From DASRDU01 sp035652435 (GTDB lineage: Bacteria; Acidobacteriota; Blastocatellia; RBC074): a stretch of DNA of 64,000 nucleotides. Positions within the stretch are counted from its first letter, which is position 1. Each line of letters begins with the position of its first letter. Below, piece after piece: positions 46,701 to 54,925 of the stretch. Location: the NCBI GenBank assembly GCA_035652435.1, contig DASRDU010000039.1, positions 1-64,000 on the forward strand. Direction: 5' to 3'. The notes under the pieces were generated by a model. It was not told the origin of the DNA. It ran no database searches and was given only the letters and a program-made list of their open reading frames with translations. The position numbers and the translations under genes were made by a program.

Positions 46701-47468
46701 ATGTTAGCGAAACGAATCATCCCCTGCCTCGACGTTGACTGCGGGCGCGTGGTCAAGGGGATGAGCTTTGTCAACCTGGTTGACGCGGGCGATCCCGTGG
46801 AGCAGGGCGAACGTTACGACCGCGAGGGCGCGGATGAACTGGTGTTTCTTGACATCACTGCCTCGTCGGATCGGCGCGAGATCGTCGCCGGGATGGTGCG
46901 GCGGGTGGCGGATCGCGTCTTCATCCCGTTCACGGTCGGCGGCGGCATCCGCACCGTCGAAGACATCCGCTCGATCCTCGCGGCGGGCGCGGACAAGATT
47001 TCGGTCAACACCGCCGCCGTCGAGAACCCGGCGCTGATCCGCGAGGGCGCGGAACGCTTCGGCGCGCAGTGCATCGTCGTGGCGATTGACGCCAAGCGGA
47101 GAAACGGTTCGACCGATAACCCGTCGTGGGAAGTTTATCTGCACGGCGGGCGCACGCCGACGGGGATGGATGCGATTGAATGGGCGCAGCGGGCAGAACA
47201 CCTGGGCGCGGGTGAAATCCTGCTGACGAGCATGGACAGGGACGGGCAGCGCACCGGCTACGACCTTGAGCTGACGCGCGCCGTCGCCGATGCCGTCAAC
47301 ATCCCGGTGATCGCTTCGGGCGGCGTCGGCGGCCTCGAACATCTCGCCGAGGCATTCACCGTCGGCGGGGCCAGCGCCGCGCTGGCGGCTTCGATCTTTC
47401 ATTTCGGCGAATACACCATCGGCGAGGCGAAGCAGTATCTGCGCGAGCGCGGCATCCTGATACGCTGA
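46701..47468 (+). CDS. hisF: Imidazole glycerol phosphate synthase cyclase subunit
   Basis: 255 residues, the normal family length, from the ATG at 46701 (MLAKRIIPCLDVDCGRVVKG). An in-frame start at 46635 would add repeat-derived sequence. It is a (beta/alpha)8 barrel with catalytic Asp in CLDVDCGR and IVVAIDAKRR. The phosphate-binding loops are VGGGIRT and IPVIASGGVGGLEHL. With HisH it converts PRFAR and ammonia to IGP and AICAR in histidine synthesis; hisH is not in the window. Confidence 0.96.
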   Translation: MLAKRIIPCLDVDCGRVVKGMSFVNLVDAGDPVEQGERYDREGADELVFLDITASSDRREIVAGMVRRVADRVFIPFTVGGGIRTVEDIRSILAAGADKISVNTAAVENPALIREGAERFGAQCIVVAIDAKRRNGSTDNPSWEVYLHGGRTPTGMDAIEWAQRAEHLGAGEILLTSMDRDGQRTGYDLELTRAVADAVNIPVIASGGVGGLEHLAEAFTVGGASAALAASIFHFGEYTIGEAKQYLRERGILIR

Positions 47469-47485
47469 GGCCGGCGGTTACCAAA

Positions 47486-47559
47486 GTGTCAGTAGCCCGA
47501 CCGTCAGGGAGGGCTTGGAATCATGAGCAAGCCCTCCCTGACGGTCGGGCTACTGACAC
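47486..47559. repeat. 32-bp perfect inverted repeat downstream of hisF
   Basis: The arms 47486-47517 and 47528-47559 are perfectly complementary around a 10-nt loop. The sequence (GTCAGTAGCCCGACCGTCAG...) starts 17 bp after the hisF stop codon. There is no T-run, so it looks like a mobile palindromic repeat rather than a simple terminator. Confidence 0.9.
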
Positions 47560-47639
47560 ACCTGCTGATTCATCGAATGATGGGAGTGCCCCACCCGACA
47601 TTCTTCAGGCAATTACTTTGAAACGTGGGGTGCTTTTGT

Positions 47640-48857
47640 ATGAGTTTGAAATCAGGTGTTCTTTCCGTGGCGCTCGGTCTGGTCTTTCTTTCAGTCCCGG
47701 CGCCGGTGCTGCGGGCAGAAAGCTCGGGATCAGGCGGGGTCGAATATTCCGGCGGCAGGCAGAAATCGGTCAGCCGGCGCAACCGCCGCGAGGCCGTTCG
47801 CGACAATGCCGTGAAGCCCGCCGCCCGGCCGGCGATACAGCAGAAGGCGTCCGGGTCGAAAGGTTCAGCCTCGTCACTTCCGGCAGGCGTGAAATCGGAG
47901 GAAGTGAAGTTCGCCGGCAACGGCGTTCAGCTGGCCGGGACGCTGCTGCTGCCGAAGATGGAGGCGGGCAGGCGCGCGCCGGCGGTGGTGATTTACGGCG
48001 ACGCCAGACCGGCGACGCGCGACGGTGTTCCGGTGGGCGGCGGAGTTCATTATCTGTACCGCGACCTGGCGGAGCATCTGGCGGCCAAAGGCATCGCCGT
48101 GCTGCGCTATGACCGCCGCTGCGCCGGCGCGAGCGATTGCAAACGGCCCAGCAACTTTGACGACTACATCATGGACGGCGAGGCGGTCGTCAAATATGTC
48201 CGCCGCCGCGCGGACATTGACCCGCAGCGCGTCGTGCTGTTCGGGCACGGCGAGGGCGGGCTGCTCGCCGGGGTCGTGGCGTCACACGACGAGGGGGGGA
48301 AGGATAAGCTGGCGGGCGTGGTGCTGGCGGCCACGGCGGGCCGCTTCGGTTCCAGAGTCGTCCGTGAACAGATCAGAGTGATGATGACCGCCCAGGGGAA
48401 ATCCGCGGGCGAGATCGAGACTTACCTGCAAAAAGTTGACCAGATTGTCAGTAAGATCAATGCGGGCGAATCCAATTTTTCGGCCTGGAATCTCGACCCC
48501 GGGAGCGAGACTGACGCCATGCTCATTCGGCTGACTGAGAACCCGGCCTTCGCCTTCGTGCTGCTGACCACTGACCCGTTGCAGACCGTCAAGACCATCA
48601 GAGTCCCGGTGCTGATCCTGCAGGGCGAAAAGGACGTGTTCGTGACCGTGAGCGATGCGGAATATCTGGATGAAGCCTTCGCGCGCGAGGGCCACAAGGA
48701 TTGCACCATGAAAACAATGCCGGACGCCGATCACGTCTTCAAGGTCTGCAAGGGCGATGGGTCGTTGAAAACTTATCAGGACACCGCGCGCCCGCTCGAT
48801 CAGGCTTCGCTCAATGTGCTGACCGAATGGTTGCAGAAGAAACTGACTTTGCAGTAA
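47640..48857 (+). CDS. Secreted alpha/beta-hydrolase-fold protein lacking the nucleophile
   Basis: 405 residues from the ATG at 47640. The signal peptide is VLSVALGLVFLSVPAPVLRA. After a ~60-residue Arg/Ala-rich linker comes an alpha/beta-hydrolase core: LAGTLLLPKMEAGRRAPAVV, GIAVLRYDRRCAGAS, the nucleophile elbow LFGHGEGGLLA, LILQGEKDVFVTVSDAEYL (Asp) and MPDADHVFKVC (His). The elbow residue is Gly204 where the family has Ser (GHSEGG). One A-to-G change (AGC to GGC) would account for it. The protein may be catalytically dead or use another mechanism. It lies alone between the hisF repeat and the RyR gene. Confidence 0.8.
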   Translation: MSLKSGVLSVALGLVFLSVPAPVLRAESSGSGGVEYSGGRQKSVSRRNRREAVRDNAVKPAARPAIQQKASGSKGSASSLPAGVKSEEVKFAGNGVQLAGTLLLPKMEAGRRAPAVVIYGDARPATRDGVPVGGGVHYLYRDLAEHLAAKGIAVLRYDRRCAGASDCKRPSNFDDYIMDGEAVVKYVRRRADIDPQRVVLFGHGEGGLLAGVVASHDEGGKDKLAGVVLAATAGRFGSRVVREQIRVMMTAQGKSAGEIETYLQKVDQIVSKINAGESNFSAWNLDPGSETDAMLIRLTENPAFAFVLLTTDPLQTVKTIRVPVLILQGEKDVFVTVSDAEYLDEAFAREGHKDCTMKTMPDADHVFKVCKGDGSLKTYQDTARPLDQASLNVLTEWLQKKLTLQ

Positions 48858-48908
48858 GAAATACTGGCTGCCGATGGCCACGGCAGCCTTAACAAATGGG
48901 TTGAAACA

Positions 48909-49190
48909 ATGTACGAACCGAAACCGATTGACACGTCGCAGGTCAGACTGCCGGACGAGATCAATGAGCTGGCTGAACATCTGGCCGAATCCACGCACGA
49001 CAACTGGTCGCTCGGCCGAATGCGCGAGGGCTGGACATACGGCCCGACCCGGAATGACGAACTCAAACAGCACCCCGGTCTCGTCCCGTATGACGAATTG
49101 TCCGAAGGCGAAAAGCAGTATGATCGCGTGACGGCGATGGAGACGCTCAAGGCCATTTATGCGCTCGGTTACCGGATCGTCCGGGCCTGA
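48909..49190 (+). CDS. RyR-domain protein
   Basis: 93 residues made of a single RyR (ryanodine-receptor repeat) domain: YEPKPIDTSQVRLPDEINEL, LAESTHDNWSLGRMREGWTY, HPGLVPYDELSEGEKQYDRV and TLKAIYALGYRI. Prokaryotic RyR proteins are widespread, and their biochemical role is not established. It lies 51 bp after the hydrolase gene and 10 bp before hisIE, so it is probably part of the hisIE transcript. There is no signal peptide; it should be cytoplasmic. Confidence 0.9.
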   Translation: MYEPKPIDTSQVRLPDEINELAEHLAESTHDNWSLGRMREGWTYGPTRNDELKQHPGLVPYDELSEGEKQYDRVTAMETLKAIYALGYRIVRA

Positions 49191-49200
49191 ACCACAAAGC

Positions 49201-49959
49201 ATGTCTGAACTGCCGATTGACAATCTGAAGTTCAATGAGCAGGGCCTGATCCCGGCCATCGTTCAGGACGCGGCGACGCGCGAGGTGCTGATGCTGGCGT
49301 GGATGAATGAGACCAGCCTGCGCCTGACGCTGGAATCGGGCGAGACCTGGTTCTGGAGCCGTTCGCGCCAGGCGCTGTGGCACAAGGGCGCGACCTCGGG
49401 CCACACGCAGCGCGTCGTCGGGATCACGCTCGATTGTGACGGCGACACTCTCGTCATCGCCGTCAACCCGAACGGCCCGGCCTGTCACACGGGCGCGCGC
49501 AGCTGCTTTTTCACCGGCCTCAACGGGGAAGCGGCGGGCGGCGTCACGACCGGCGAGCCGTCGCTGATCGCCCCGCCGCCCGCGCCGCAGATCGAGCGGC
49601 CCGGCGCGCAGCTTTCGGTCGTGGACGTGTCGGCGATGGAGCTGGGCATCCTGCTCCAGGATCTGTTCCGGCTGATTCAGGAGCGCCGGGAGCAGCGCCC
49701 CGAGAATTCCTACACGAGCTACCTCTTCGACAAGGGGCTCGACAAGATTCTCAAGAAGATCGGCGAGGAGGCCGCCGAAACGATCATCGCCGCCAAGAAC
49801 GAGGGCACGAAGGAATTGTCGGCAGAGATCACCGACCTGCTTTATCATCTGCTGGTGCTGATGGTCGAACGCGGCGTCAGTCTGCCCGACATCATGGGCG
49901 AACTGAGCCAGCGCGCGGGCCGGCCGGCCGGCCCGAAATACAGGCAGAATGAAAGGTGA
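49201..49959 (+). CDS. hisIE: Bifunctional phosphoribosyl-AMP cyclohydrolase / phosphoribosyl-ATP pyrophosphatase
   Basis: 252 residues from the ATG at 49201. The N-terminal HisI half has MLAWMNETSLRLTLESGETW, LDCDGDTLVIAVNPNG and ACHTGARSCFF (zinc and magnesium ligands). The C-terminal HisE half begins about 140 and has SYTSYLFDKGLDKILKKIGE, EEAAETIIAAKN and ITDLLYHLLVLMVERGVS. It performs steps 2 and 3 of histidine synthesis. The linker between the halves is somewhat long (~40 residues, Pro/Ala-rich). It is followed by a small inverted repeat and the VOC gene. Confidence 0.96.
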   Translation: MSELPIDNLKFNEQGLIPAIVQDAATREVLMLAWMNETSLRLTLESGETWFWSRSRQALWHKGATSGHTQRVVGITLDCDGDTLVIAVNPNGPACHTGARSCFFTGLNGEAAGGVTTGEPSLIAPPPAPQIERPGAQLSVVDVSAMELGILLQDLFRLIQERREQRPENSYTSYLFDKGLDKILKKIGEEAAETIIAAKNEGTKELSAEITDLLYHLLVLMVERGVSLPDIMGELSQRAGRPAGPKYRQNER

Positions 49960-49998
49960 AGAGTGAAGGGCGGCTGTCCGGTGCCATTCACTCTTCAC
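49956..49998. repeat. 12-bp inverted repeat after hisIE
   Basis: GTGAAGAGTGAA at 49956-49967 is exactly inverted at 49987-49998, overlapping the hisIE stop codon. It is a possible terminator or dispersed palindrome. Confidence 0.65.
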
Positions 49999-50006
49999 TC
50001 TGAACA

Positions 50007-50402
50007 ATGATTGAAAGGCTCGATCACGTCGCCCTGATCACCGCCGACGCCCGGCGCGCCGCGGGCTTTTACGTCGAGTGGGCGGGGATGCGCGTCATTC
50101 ACGAGCGGCGGGATGAGGGCTCGACGCACCGCGTCGCGTGGGTGCGTCTCGGCCACGACGCTTCCGGCCTGATCATTGTCCTGGTCGAGGGCGACCCGAG
50201 CAACTCCCGCGGCCGGATGGATCATTTCGGCTTTCACGTGACGGACCGCGCCGACGTGGATAAGATCGCCGCTCGGGCGCGCGAGGCAGGCATTCTGGTC
50301 GAAGGCCCGGGCTATGCCGGGCCGGTCGTCGGCTATTACTGCATCATCTCTGACCCCGACGGCAATCTGCTCGAATTTTCATGCGAACAGTTGAAAGCGT
50401 AA
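50007..50402 (+). CDS. VOC/glyoxalase-family protein
   Basis: 131 residues forming two beta-alpha-beta-beta-beta units: RLDHVALITADARRAAGFYV and MDHFGFHVTDRADVDKIAAR, ending in SDPDGNLLEFSCEQ. Candidate metal ligands are His in LDHVAL, His in MDHFGFH and Glu in LLEFSC. The family covers glyoxalase I, dioxygenases and resistance proteins; the substrate cannot be inferred. It lies 47 bp after hisIE. Confidence 0.85.
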   Translation: MIERLDHVALITADARRAAGFYVEWAGMRVIHERRDEGSTHRVAWVRLGHDASGLIIVLVEGDPSNSRGRMDHFGFHVTDRADVDKIAARAREAGILVEGPGYAGPVVGYYCIISDPDGNLLEFSCEQLKA

Positions 50403-50407
50403 AGAGT

Positions 50408-50496
50408 GGTAGTCGGTAGTCTCCCGTCACAAGTTGTAGTGATTCAGGAAGGTTTTCTACCGACTCCCGACTGCTGACTTCCGATTTCCGACTACC
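50408..50496. repeat. Inverted repeat upstream of trpE
   Basis: GGTAGTCGG (50408-50416) pairs with CCGACTACC (50488-50496), with more CGACT/AGTCG words inside. It occupies the whole gap between the VOC and trpE genes and ends 8 bp before the trpE start codon. I looked for a Trp leader peptide in this gap and saw none. Confidence 0.6.
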
Positions 50497-50504
50497 ATTT
50501 CCCA

Positions 50505-51998
50505 ATGTCACAAATCACACCAGCAACATTCGAAGAATTCGCCGCGCTGGCGAAGCGCGGGACGGTCATCCCCGTGGTCAAGACGGTGATGGCCGACCTG
50601 CTGACCCCGGTCTCGGCGTTCCTGAAGATCGAGCGCCGCTCGCCCTACGCCTTCCTGCTCGAATCAATCGAGGGCGGCGAGAAGATCGCGCGCTACTCAT
50701 TCCTCGGGTGCGCGCCGCAGCAGATCGTCCGGGCGCGCGGCAGCGAAGTCACCGTCGAACACGTCGGCGGCAAAACTGAAAAACGCACGCAGCCGATGCT
50801 CGAAGTCCTGCGCGAAATGATGCGCCAGCACCAGCCGGTCAAGGTGCCGGGACTGCCGCCGTTCGTCGGCGGCGCCGTCGGGTATTTCGGCTACGACGCG
50901 GTGCAGTGGTTCGAGCGCGTCCCGCGGGAGGCGCCCGACGACCTGAACATGGATACGGCGGTGGTGATGTTCTTTTCGAGCCTGCTGGCCTTCGATCACG
51001 TCAAGCATCAGATCCAGATCATCTCCAACGTCTTCGTTGACGGGCCCGACGACCCGCAGCTGCAACTCAAGTATGAGACCGCCTCCGCCGATATTTACCG
51101 GCTCGAAGGTATGCTGGCCTCGCCGCTGCCGATGCTCTCGCCGTCCGAGCGCAGCGGCCCGACGCAACTGCGGGCGAACATGAGCAAGGACGAGTTCGAG
51201 GCCGCGGTCGAGATGATCAAGGATTACATCACCGCGGGCGACGCCTTTCAGGTCGTCTTCTCGCAGCGCTTCGAGGTCAACATCGCGACGCACCCGTTCC
51301 AGATTTACCGCGCCCTGCGCGTCGTCAACCCTTCGCCTTACATGTTTTTCCTCAAGCTCGGCGGCGAGGAGACGCTGCTCGGCGCTTCGCCCGAGATGCT
51401 GGTGCGCTGCACCGGTAGGCGGCTCGAATACCGCCCGATTGCCGGGACCTACCCGCGCGGCGCGACGGAAACCGAAGATCTGATCCTTGGCGAACAGATG
51501 CGCGCCGACGAAAAGGAGCAGGCCGAACACATCATGCTGGTTGACCTGGGGCGCAACGATCTGGGGCGCGTGGCCGAATACGGCTCGGTCGAAGTCGCCG
51601 AACTGATGATCGTCGAGCGCTACTCGCATGTCATGCACCTGGTCTCGGTCCTCAAGGCGCGGCTGCGCGAGGGGCTGGATTGCTTCGACGCGCTCGCCGC
51701 CACTTTCCCCGCCGGTACGCTCTCGGGCGCGCCGAAGGTGCGGGCCATGCAGATCATTGACGAACTCGAACCGACGCGGCGCGGGGCTTACGCCGGGGCG
51801 GTGATGTATTTCGATTATTCCGGCAACCTCGACTCCTGCATCGCGCTGCGGACGATGTTCGTCCGCGGCGATCAGGCTTACGTGCAGGCGGGCGCCGGCA
51901 TCGTCGCCGATTCGGTGCCGGAGAAGGAATTCATCGAGACGGTCAACAAATCCCGGGCATTGCTCAAGGCCATTGAGATTGCGGAAAGAGAGCTGTGA
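50505..51998 (+). CDS. trpE: Anthranilate synthase component I
   Basis: 497 residues. It uses chorismate and ammonia to make anthranilate in the first committed step of tryptophan synthesis. The N-terminal feedback region includes LLESIEGGEKIARYSFLG (the Ser-Tyr type Trp pocket). The catalytic core has DAFQVVFSQRFEV, NPSPYMFFLKLG, RPIAGTYPRGATETEDL, HIMLVDLGRNDLGRVAEYG and GTLSGAPKVRAMQIIDELEP. The stop overlaps the cyclophilin start by one base. Its partner trpG lies 2.1 kb downstream, after two unrelated genes. Confidence 0.95.
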   Translation: MSQITPATFEEFAALAKRGTVIPVVKTVMADLLTPVSAFLKIERRSPYAFLLESIEGGEKIARYSFLGCAPQQIVRARGSEVTVEHVGGKTEKRTQPMLEVLREMMRQHQPVKVPGLPPFVGGAVGYFGYDAVQWFERVPREAPDDLNMDTAVVMFFSSLLAFDHVKHQIQIISNVFVDGPDDPQLQLKYETASADIYRLEGMLASPLPMLSPSERSGPTQLRANMSKDEFEAAVEMIKDYITAGDAFQVVFSQRFEVNIATHPFQIYRALRVVNPSPYMFFLKLGGEETLLGASPEMLVRCTGRRLEYRPIAGTYPRGATETEDLILGEQMRADEKEQAEHIMLVDLGRNDLGRVAEYGSVEVAELMIVERYSHVMHLVSVLKARLREGLDCFDALAATFPAGTLSGAPKVRAMQIIDELEPTRRGAYAGAVMYFDYSGNLDSCIALRTMFVRGDQAYVQAGAGIVADSVPEKEFIETVNKSRALLKAIEIAEREL

Positions 51999-53182
51999 TG
52001 GGATTGCAGATTGCGGTCGACGCAGTGCGTCGAATTGGATTGCGGATTGTCAGACACGGCGCGGCGCTGTGCGGTCTGCTGTTTCTGCTCTGCATCGCAA
52101 CACCGGCACAAACTGCTCGCAAGAAGAATGCGCCCCCACCGCCGGATAAAATGCCGCTTGCGACGGCTGAGGAGGCGGCGAAACTGGAAGCAGTCATCAC
52201 CACCGACGCGGGCGTGATCCGGTTCGAATTCTTTCCCGACAAGGCGCTCAGGCATACGCAGCAATTCATCAAACTGGCGCGGGCGGGTTATTACGACGGC
52301 TCGGCCTTTCATTCCGCAGTCGTCCGGGGACTGATCCAGGGCGGCGACCCGCTGCTCAAGGACCCGCAGACGCCGCGCGCGCGCTGGGGGCAGGGCGGGC
52401 TCAATCAGATTGCTGACGAATTCAGTGACATCAAACACGACCGCGGGATCGTTTCGACCGTCCGCATCCCCGGCAAGGCCGACAGCGGCGGCGCGCAGTT
52501 TTTCATCTGCCTCTCGCCGCAGCCGCAGCTCGACGGGCAGTATTCGGCATTCGGCAGGGTCACTGAAGGACTGGACGTCGCCACGCAGATTTCACTCGCG
52601 CCGGTTGATGACAATCGCATGATGCAGACGCCTGCGAGAATCCTGAACGTTAAAATCGAGCCGAAGAAGACCGAGCCCTTCAAGGACGCGACCATTGACG
52701 AGATGCGCAGGGAGGTGCTGCTGCACACGAGCCTTGGCGACATTACGCTCGCGCTCGACCCCGATCTGGCCCCCGAACACTGCCGCAACTTCCTGAAGCT
52801 CGTCGAGACGCGGTGGTATGATCACACGGTCTTTCACCGCATCATCCCGGGTTTCGTCGTGCAGGGCGGGATGGGCACGACGCGCACGAGCGGGCCGACG
52901 CATCCGGCGGACCGGTGGGTGCGCAAACTCAAAGGCGAATTCAGTCAGACGCGCAAACACCTGCGCGGCGCTCTCTCGATGGCCCGGGCCGACGACCCGA
53001 ATTCGGCCGAAACGTCGTTCTTCATCGTGCTGGCCCCGGCCCCGAACCTCGACGGCAAATACACTATCTTCGGTAAGGTGGTGGACGGTTTTGAGGTGCT
53101 GGACCGGATGGAGCAGGCCCCGCGTAACGGCGAAGGCCCGCAGCAGCGGATCGAACTGATCGAGGCGGTGATCAAACCATAA
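51998..53182 (+). CDS. Secreted tandem-cyclophilin peptidylprolyl isomerase
   Basis: 394 residues from the ATG at 51998, which overlaps the trpE stop (TGATG). The N-terminal ~25 residues are encoded by DNA rich in GGATTGC words, like the repeat at 46584-46689. A signal-like hydrophobic segment follows (ALCGLLFLLCIATPAQ). Two cyclophilin domains are visible: about 65-220 (FHSAVVRGLIQGGDP, GAQFFICLSPQPQLDG, YSAFGRV) and about 245-390 (FHRIIPGFVVQGGMG, ETSFFIVLAPAPNLDG, YTIFGKV). The second has the better conserved active-site FHRIIPGF; the first has FHSAV in place of FHR. It probably assists folding in the periplasm. Confidence 0.88.
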   Translation: MGLQIAVDAVRRIGLRIVRHGAALCGLLFLLCIATPAQTARKKNAPPPPDKMPLATAEEAAKLEAVITTDAGVIRFEFFPDKALRHTQQFIKLARAGYYDGSAFHSAVVRGLIQGGDPLLKDPQTPRARWGQGGLNQIADEFSDIKHDRGIVSTVRIPGKADSGGAQFFICLSPQPQLDGQYSAFGRVTEGLDVATQISLAPVDDNRMMQTPARILNVKIEPKKTEPFKDATIDEMRREVLLHTSLGDITLALDPDLAPEHCRNFLKLVETRWYDHTVFHRIIPGFVVQGGMGTTRTSGPTHPADRWVRKLKGEFSQTRKHLRGALSMARADDPNSAETSFFIVLAPAPNLDGKYTIFGKVVDGFEVLDRMEQAPRNGEGPQQRIELIEAVIKP

Positions 53183-53198
53183 CTGATAAAAAGATACT

Positions 53199-54071
53199 AT
53201 GCCCCGAATGAACCGCCTGTTCTTTGTCATTCCCGGTCTGCTTCTACTGCTGGCGTCAGTGCCCGGACTGACTGGCACACCGGAAGGGAAGGTCAGAATC
53301 TCATCCCCCGATGAGATCAAAGCCGAATTCGATTCGGTGCCGTGTAAGAATAAAGAGCGGCTGAATGCAGTCAAAGCGTTATTTGAGAGGATGGGAGCCA
53401 GCCCGTCGGACATTCAGGTGGAAAAGTCGGGGGGCGCCGAAAACGTAGTCATCCGCAAGCCCGGAGCTTCGGACGAAAAAGTGATCGTCAGCGCGCATTA
53501 TGACAAGGTTGCGGCGGGTTGCGGCGCGATAGATGACTGGAGCGGGGTGGTTGCGGTGGCTCATCTGTACCGGACGCTGAAGGATGTCCCGTTGAAAAAG
53601 ACCGTCCTGTTCGTCGCTTTTGATAAGGAAGAGGATGGGCTGGTCGGGGCGGAGGCGGTGGCCAAAGCGATCAGAAAAGAGGACGTTGCGCAATACTGCG
53701 CGATGATTGATATTGACAGCCTCGGACTGACCGTCCCGCAGGTACTCGACAATATGTCGAGTAAGAAGCTGGCGGAACTGGCCGCCGGACTGGCCAAAAA
53801 GATAGAGGTGCCGTTTTCACATGCCGAGGTTCTGGCGGCGGCGGATACCAGACCATTTCTGGCGAAGAAGATCCCTGCGGTTTCAATTCACGGCCTGAAT
53901 AATGAGTGGAAGACTATTTTACACTCTGACAAGGATCAGGCCAGGAAGGTGAACCCGCAGAGTGTCTATCTGGGCTACCGGCTGACGCTGGCGATGCTGG
54001 CTCAGATAACTGAGTCGCCCTGTCAGGCTTACAGTGAGCAGACAAAAGAGAAAGCTGATCAATCAAAATGA
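53199..54071 (+). CDS. Secreted M28-family zinc peptidase
   Basis: 290 residues with an N-terminal signal (LFFVIPGLLLLLASVPGLTG). The M28 zinc site is intact: His in VSAHYDKVA, bridging Asp in IDDWSGV, catalytic Glu in DKEEDGLVGA, Asp in MIDIDSLGL and His in ILHSDKDQ. The family comprises aminopeptidases and carboxypeptidases acting on peptides outside the cytoplasm. It lies 16 bp after the cyclophilin gene, so probably in the same transcript. Confidence 0.9.
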   Translation: MPRMNRLFFVIPGLLLLLASVPGLTGTPEGKVRISSPDEIKAEFDSVPCKNKERLNAVKALFERMGASPSDIQVEKSGGAENVVIRKPGASDEKVIVSAHYDKVAAGCGAIDDWSGVVAVAHLYRTLKDVPLKKTVLFVAFDKEEDGLVGAEAVAKAIRKEDVAQYCAMIDIDSLGLTVPQVLDNMSSKKLAELAAGLAKKIEVPFSHAEVLAAADTRPFLAKKIPAVSIHGLNNEWKTILHSDKDQARKVNPQSVYLGYRLTLAMLAQITESPCQAYSEQTKEKADQSK

Positions 54072-54101
54072 GCATCAGGCTGAAAAGATGATGACTGAAA
54101 A

Positions 54102-54680
54102 ATGATTCTGGTAATTGATAACTACGATTCGTTCACTTACAACCTCGTGCAATACCTTGGCGAACTTGGCGCGGAGCCGGTGGCGGCGCGCAACGACGAG
54201 ATTTCGATTGATGACATCGTCAACCTTGAGCCGCAGGGCATCCTGATCTCGCCGGGCCCGGGCACGCCGGATCAGGCCGGCGTCTCGCTGGAAGTCATCC
54301 GCCGCTTCGCCGGGAGCATCCCGATCCTCGGCGTCTGCCTCGGGCATCAGGCCATCGGCCAGGCTTTCGGCGGCAGGGTGGTGCGCGCGCCTTACCTCAT
54401 GCACGGCAAGACGAGCGAAATTTCGCACGACGGCAAGACCATCTTCCAGGGCATCGAATCCCCCTTCACCGCGACGCGCTACCATTCGCTGATCGTGGAG
54501 GCGGAGTCGGTGCCGGCCGATCTGGAAATCTCCGCCGACACGGAAGATCAGGTCGTGATGGGACTGCGCCACCGCAAATTCATCTGCGAAGGCGTCCAGT
54601 TTCACCCCGAATCAATCATGACCAATCCCGGGAAAAAGCTGCTGGCCAACTTCCTGGCGATGACGGCGAAAGGTCGCTGA
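54102..54680 (+). CDS. trpG: Anthranilate/aminodeoxychorismate synthase glutamine amidotransferase
   Basis: 192 residues, the usual length. It is a class I glutamine amidotransferase with the nucleophile Cys in GVCLGHQAIGQAFGG and the His-Glu pair in VQFHPESIMT. The opening MILVIDNYDSFTYNLVQYLG is diagnostic of TrpG/PabA. It supplies ammonia to TrpE and possibly also to PabB. It lies 30 bp after the M28 peptidase and 2 bp before a small hypothetical gene. Confidence 0.94.
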   Translation: MILVIDNYDSFTYNLVQYLGELGAEPVAARNDEISIDDIVNLEPQGILISPGPGTPDQAGVSLEVIRRFAGSIPILGVCLGHQAIGQAFGGRVVRAPYLMHGKTSEISHDGKTIFQGIESPFTATRYHSLIVEAESVPADLEISADTEDQVVMGLRHRKFICEGVQFHPESIMTNPGKKLLANFLAMTAKGR

Positions 54681-54682
54681 CG

Positions 54683-54886
54683 ATGACGCTCGAAAAAGAA
54701 CCCGAGACCGACCTGCCGAAATTTTTCGCCTGGGCGCGCCCGCGCGTCTACCGCGAATACGAAGCCCGCCTCAAAGCCGACCCCGCGCTCGACCCGAACT
54801 GGACCTTCTCCGACATCATGCAGCAATTGCTGGAAGAGTACCGCCGCACAACTCAGTCTGACCCGGAGCCGGAAAGCAGCCAGTAA
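54683..54886 (+). CDS. Small hypothetical protein coupled to trpG
   Basis: 67 residues, starting 2 bp after the trpG stop codon. It is charged and mostly helical (LPKFFAWARPRVYREYEARL, FSDIMQQLLEEYRRTTQ) with a disordered C-terminus. No family was recognised. Tight spacing argues that it is real and translated with trpG. Confidence 0.65.
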   Translation: MTLEKEPETDLPKFFAWARPRVYREYEARLKADPALDPNWTFSDIMQQLLEEYRRTTQSDPEPESSQ

Positions 54887-54925
54887 CATTTGCAGACAGG
54901 CCGCTTCGCCGGGATTCCAGTTTTT

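Noticed and set aside
50403..50504. Tryptophan attenuator or T-box leader before trpE
   Set aside because: No leader peptide with Trp codons, no T-box specifier or antiterminator motif and no terminator T-run; only a palindromic repeat is seen.
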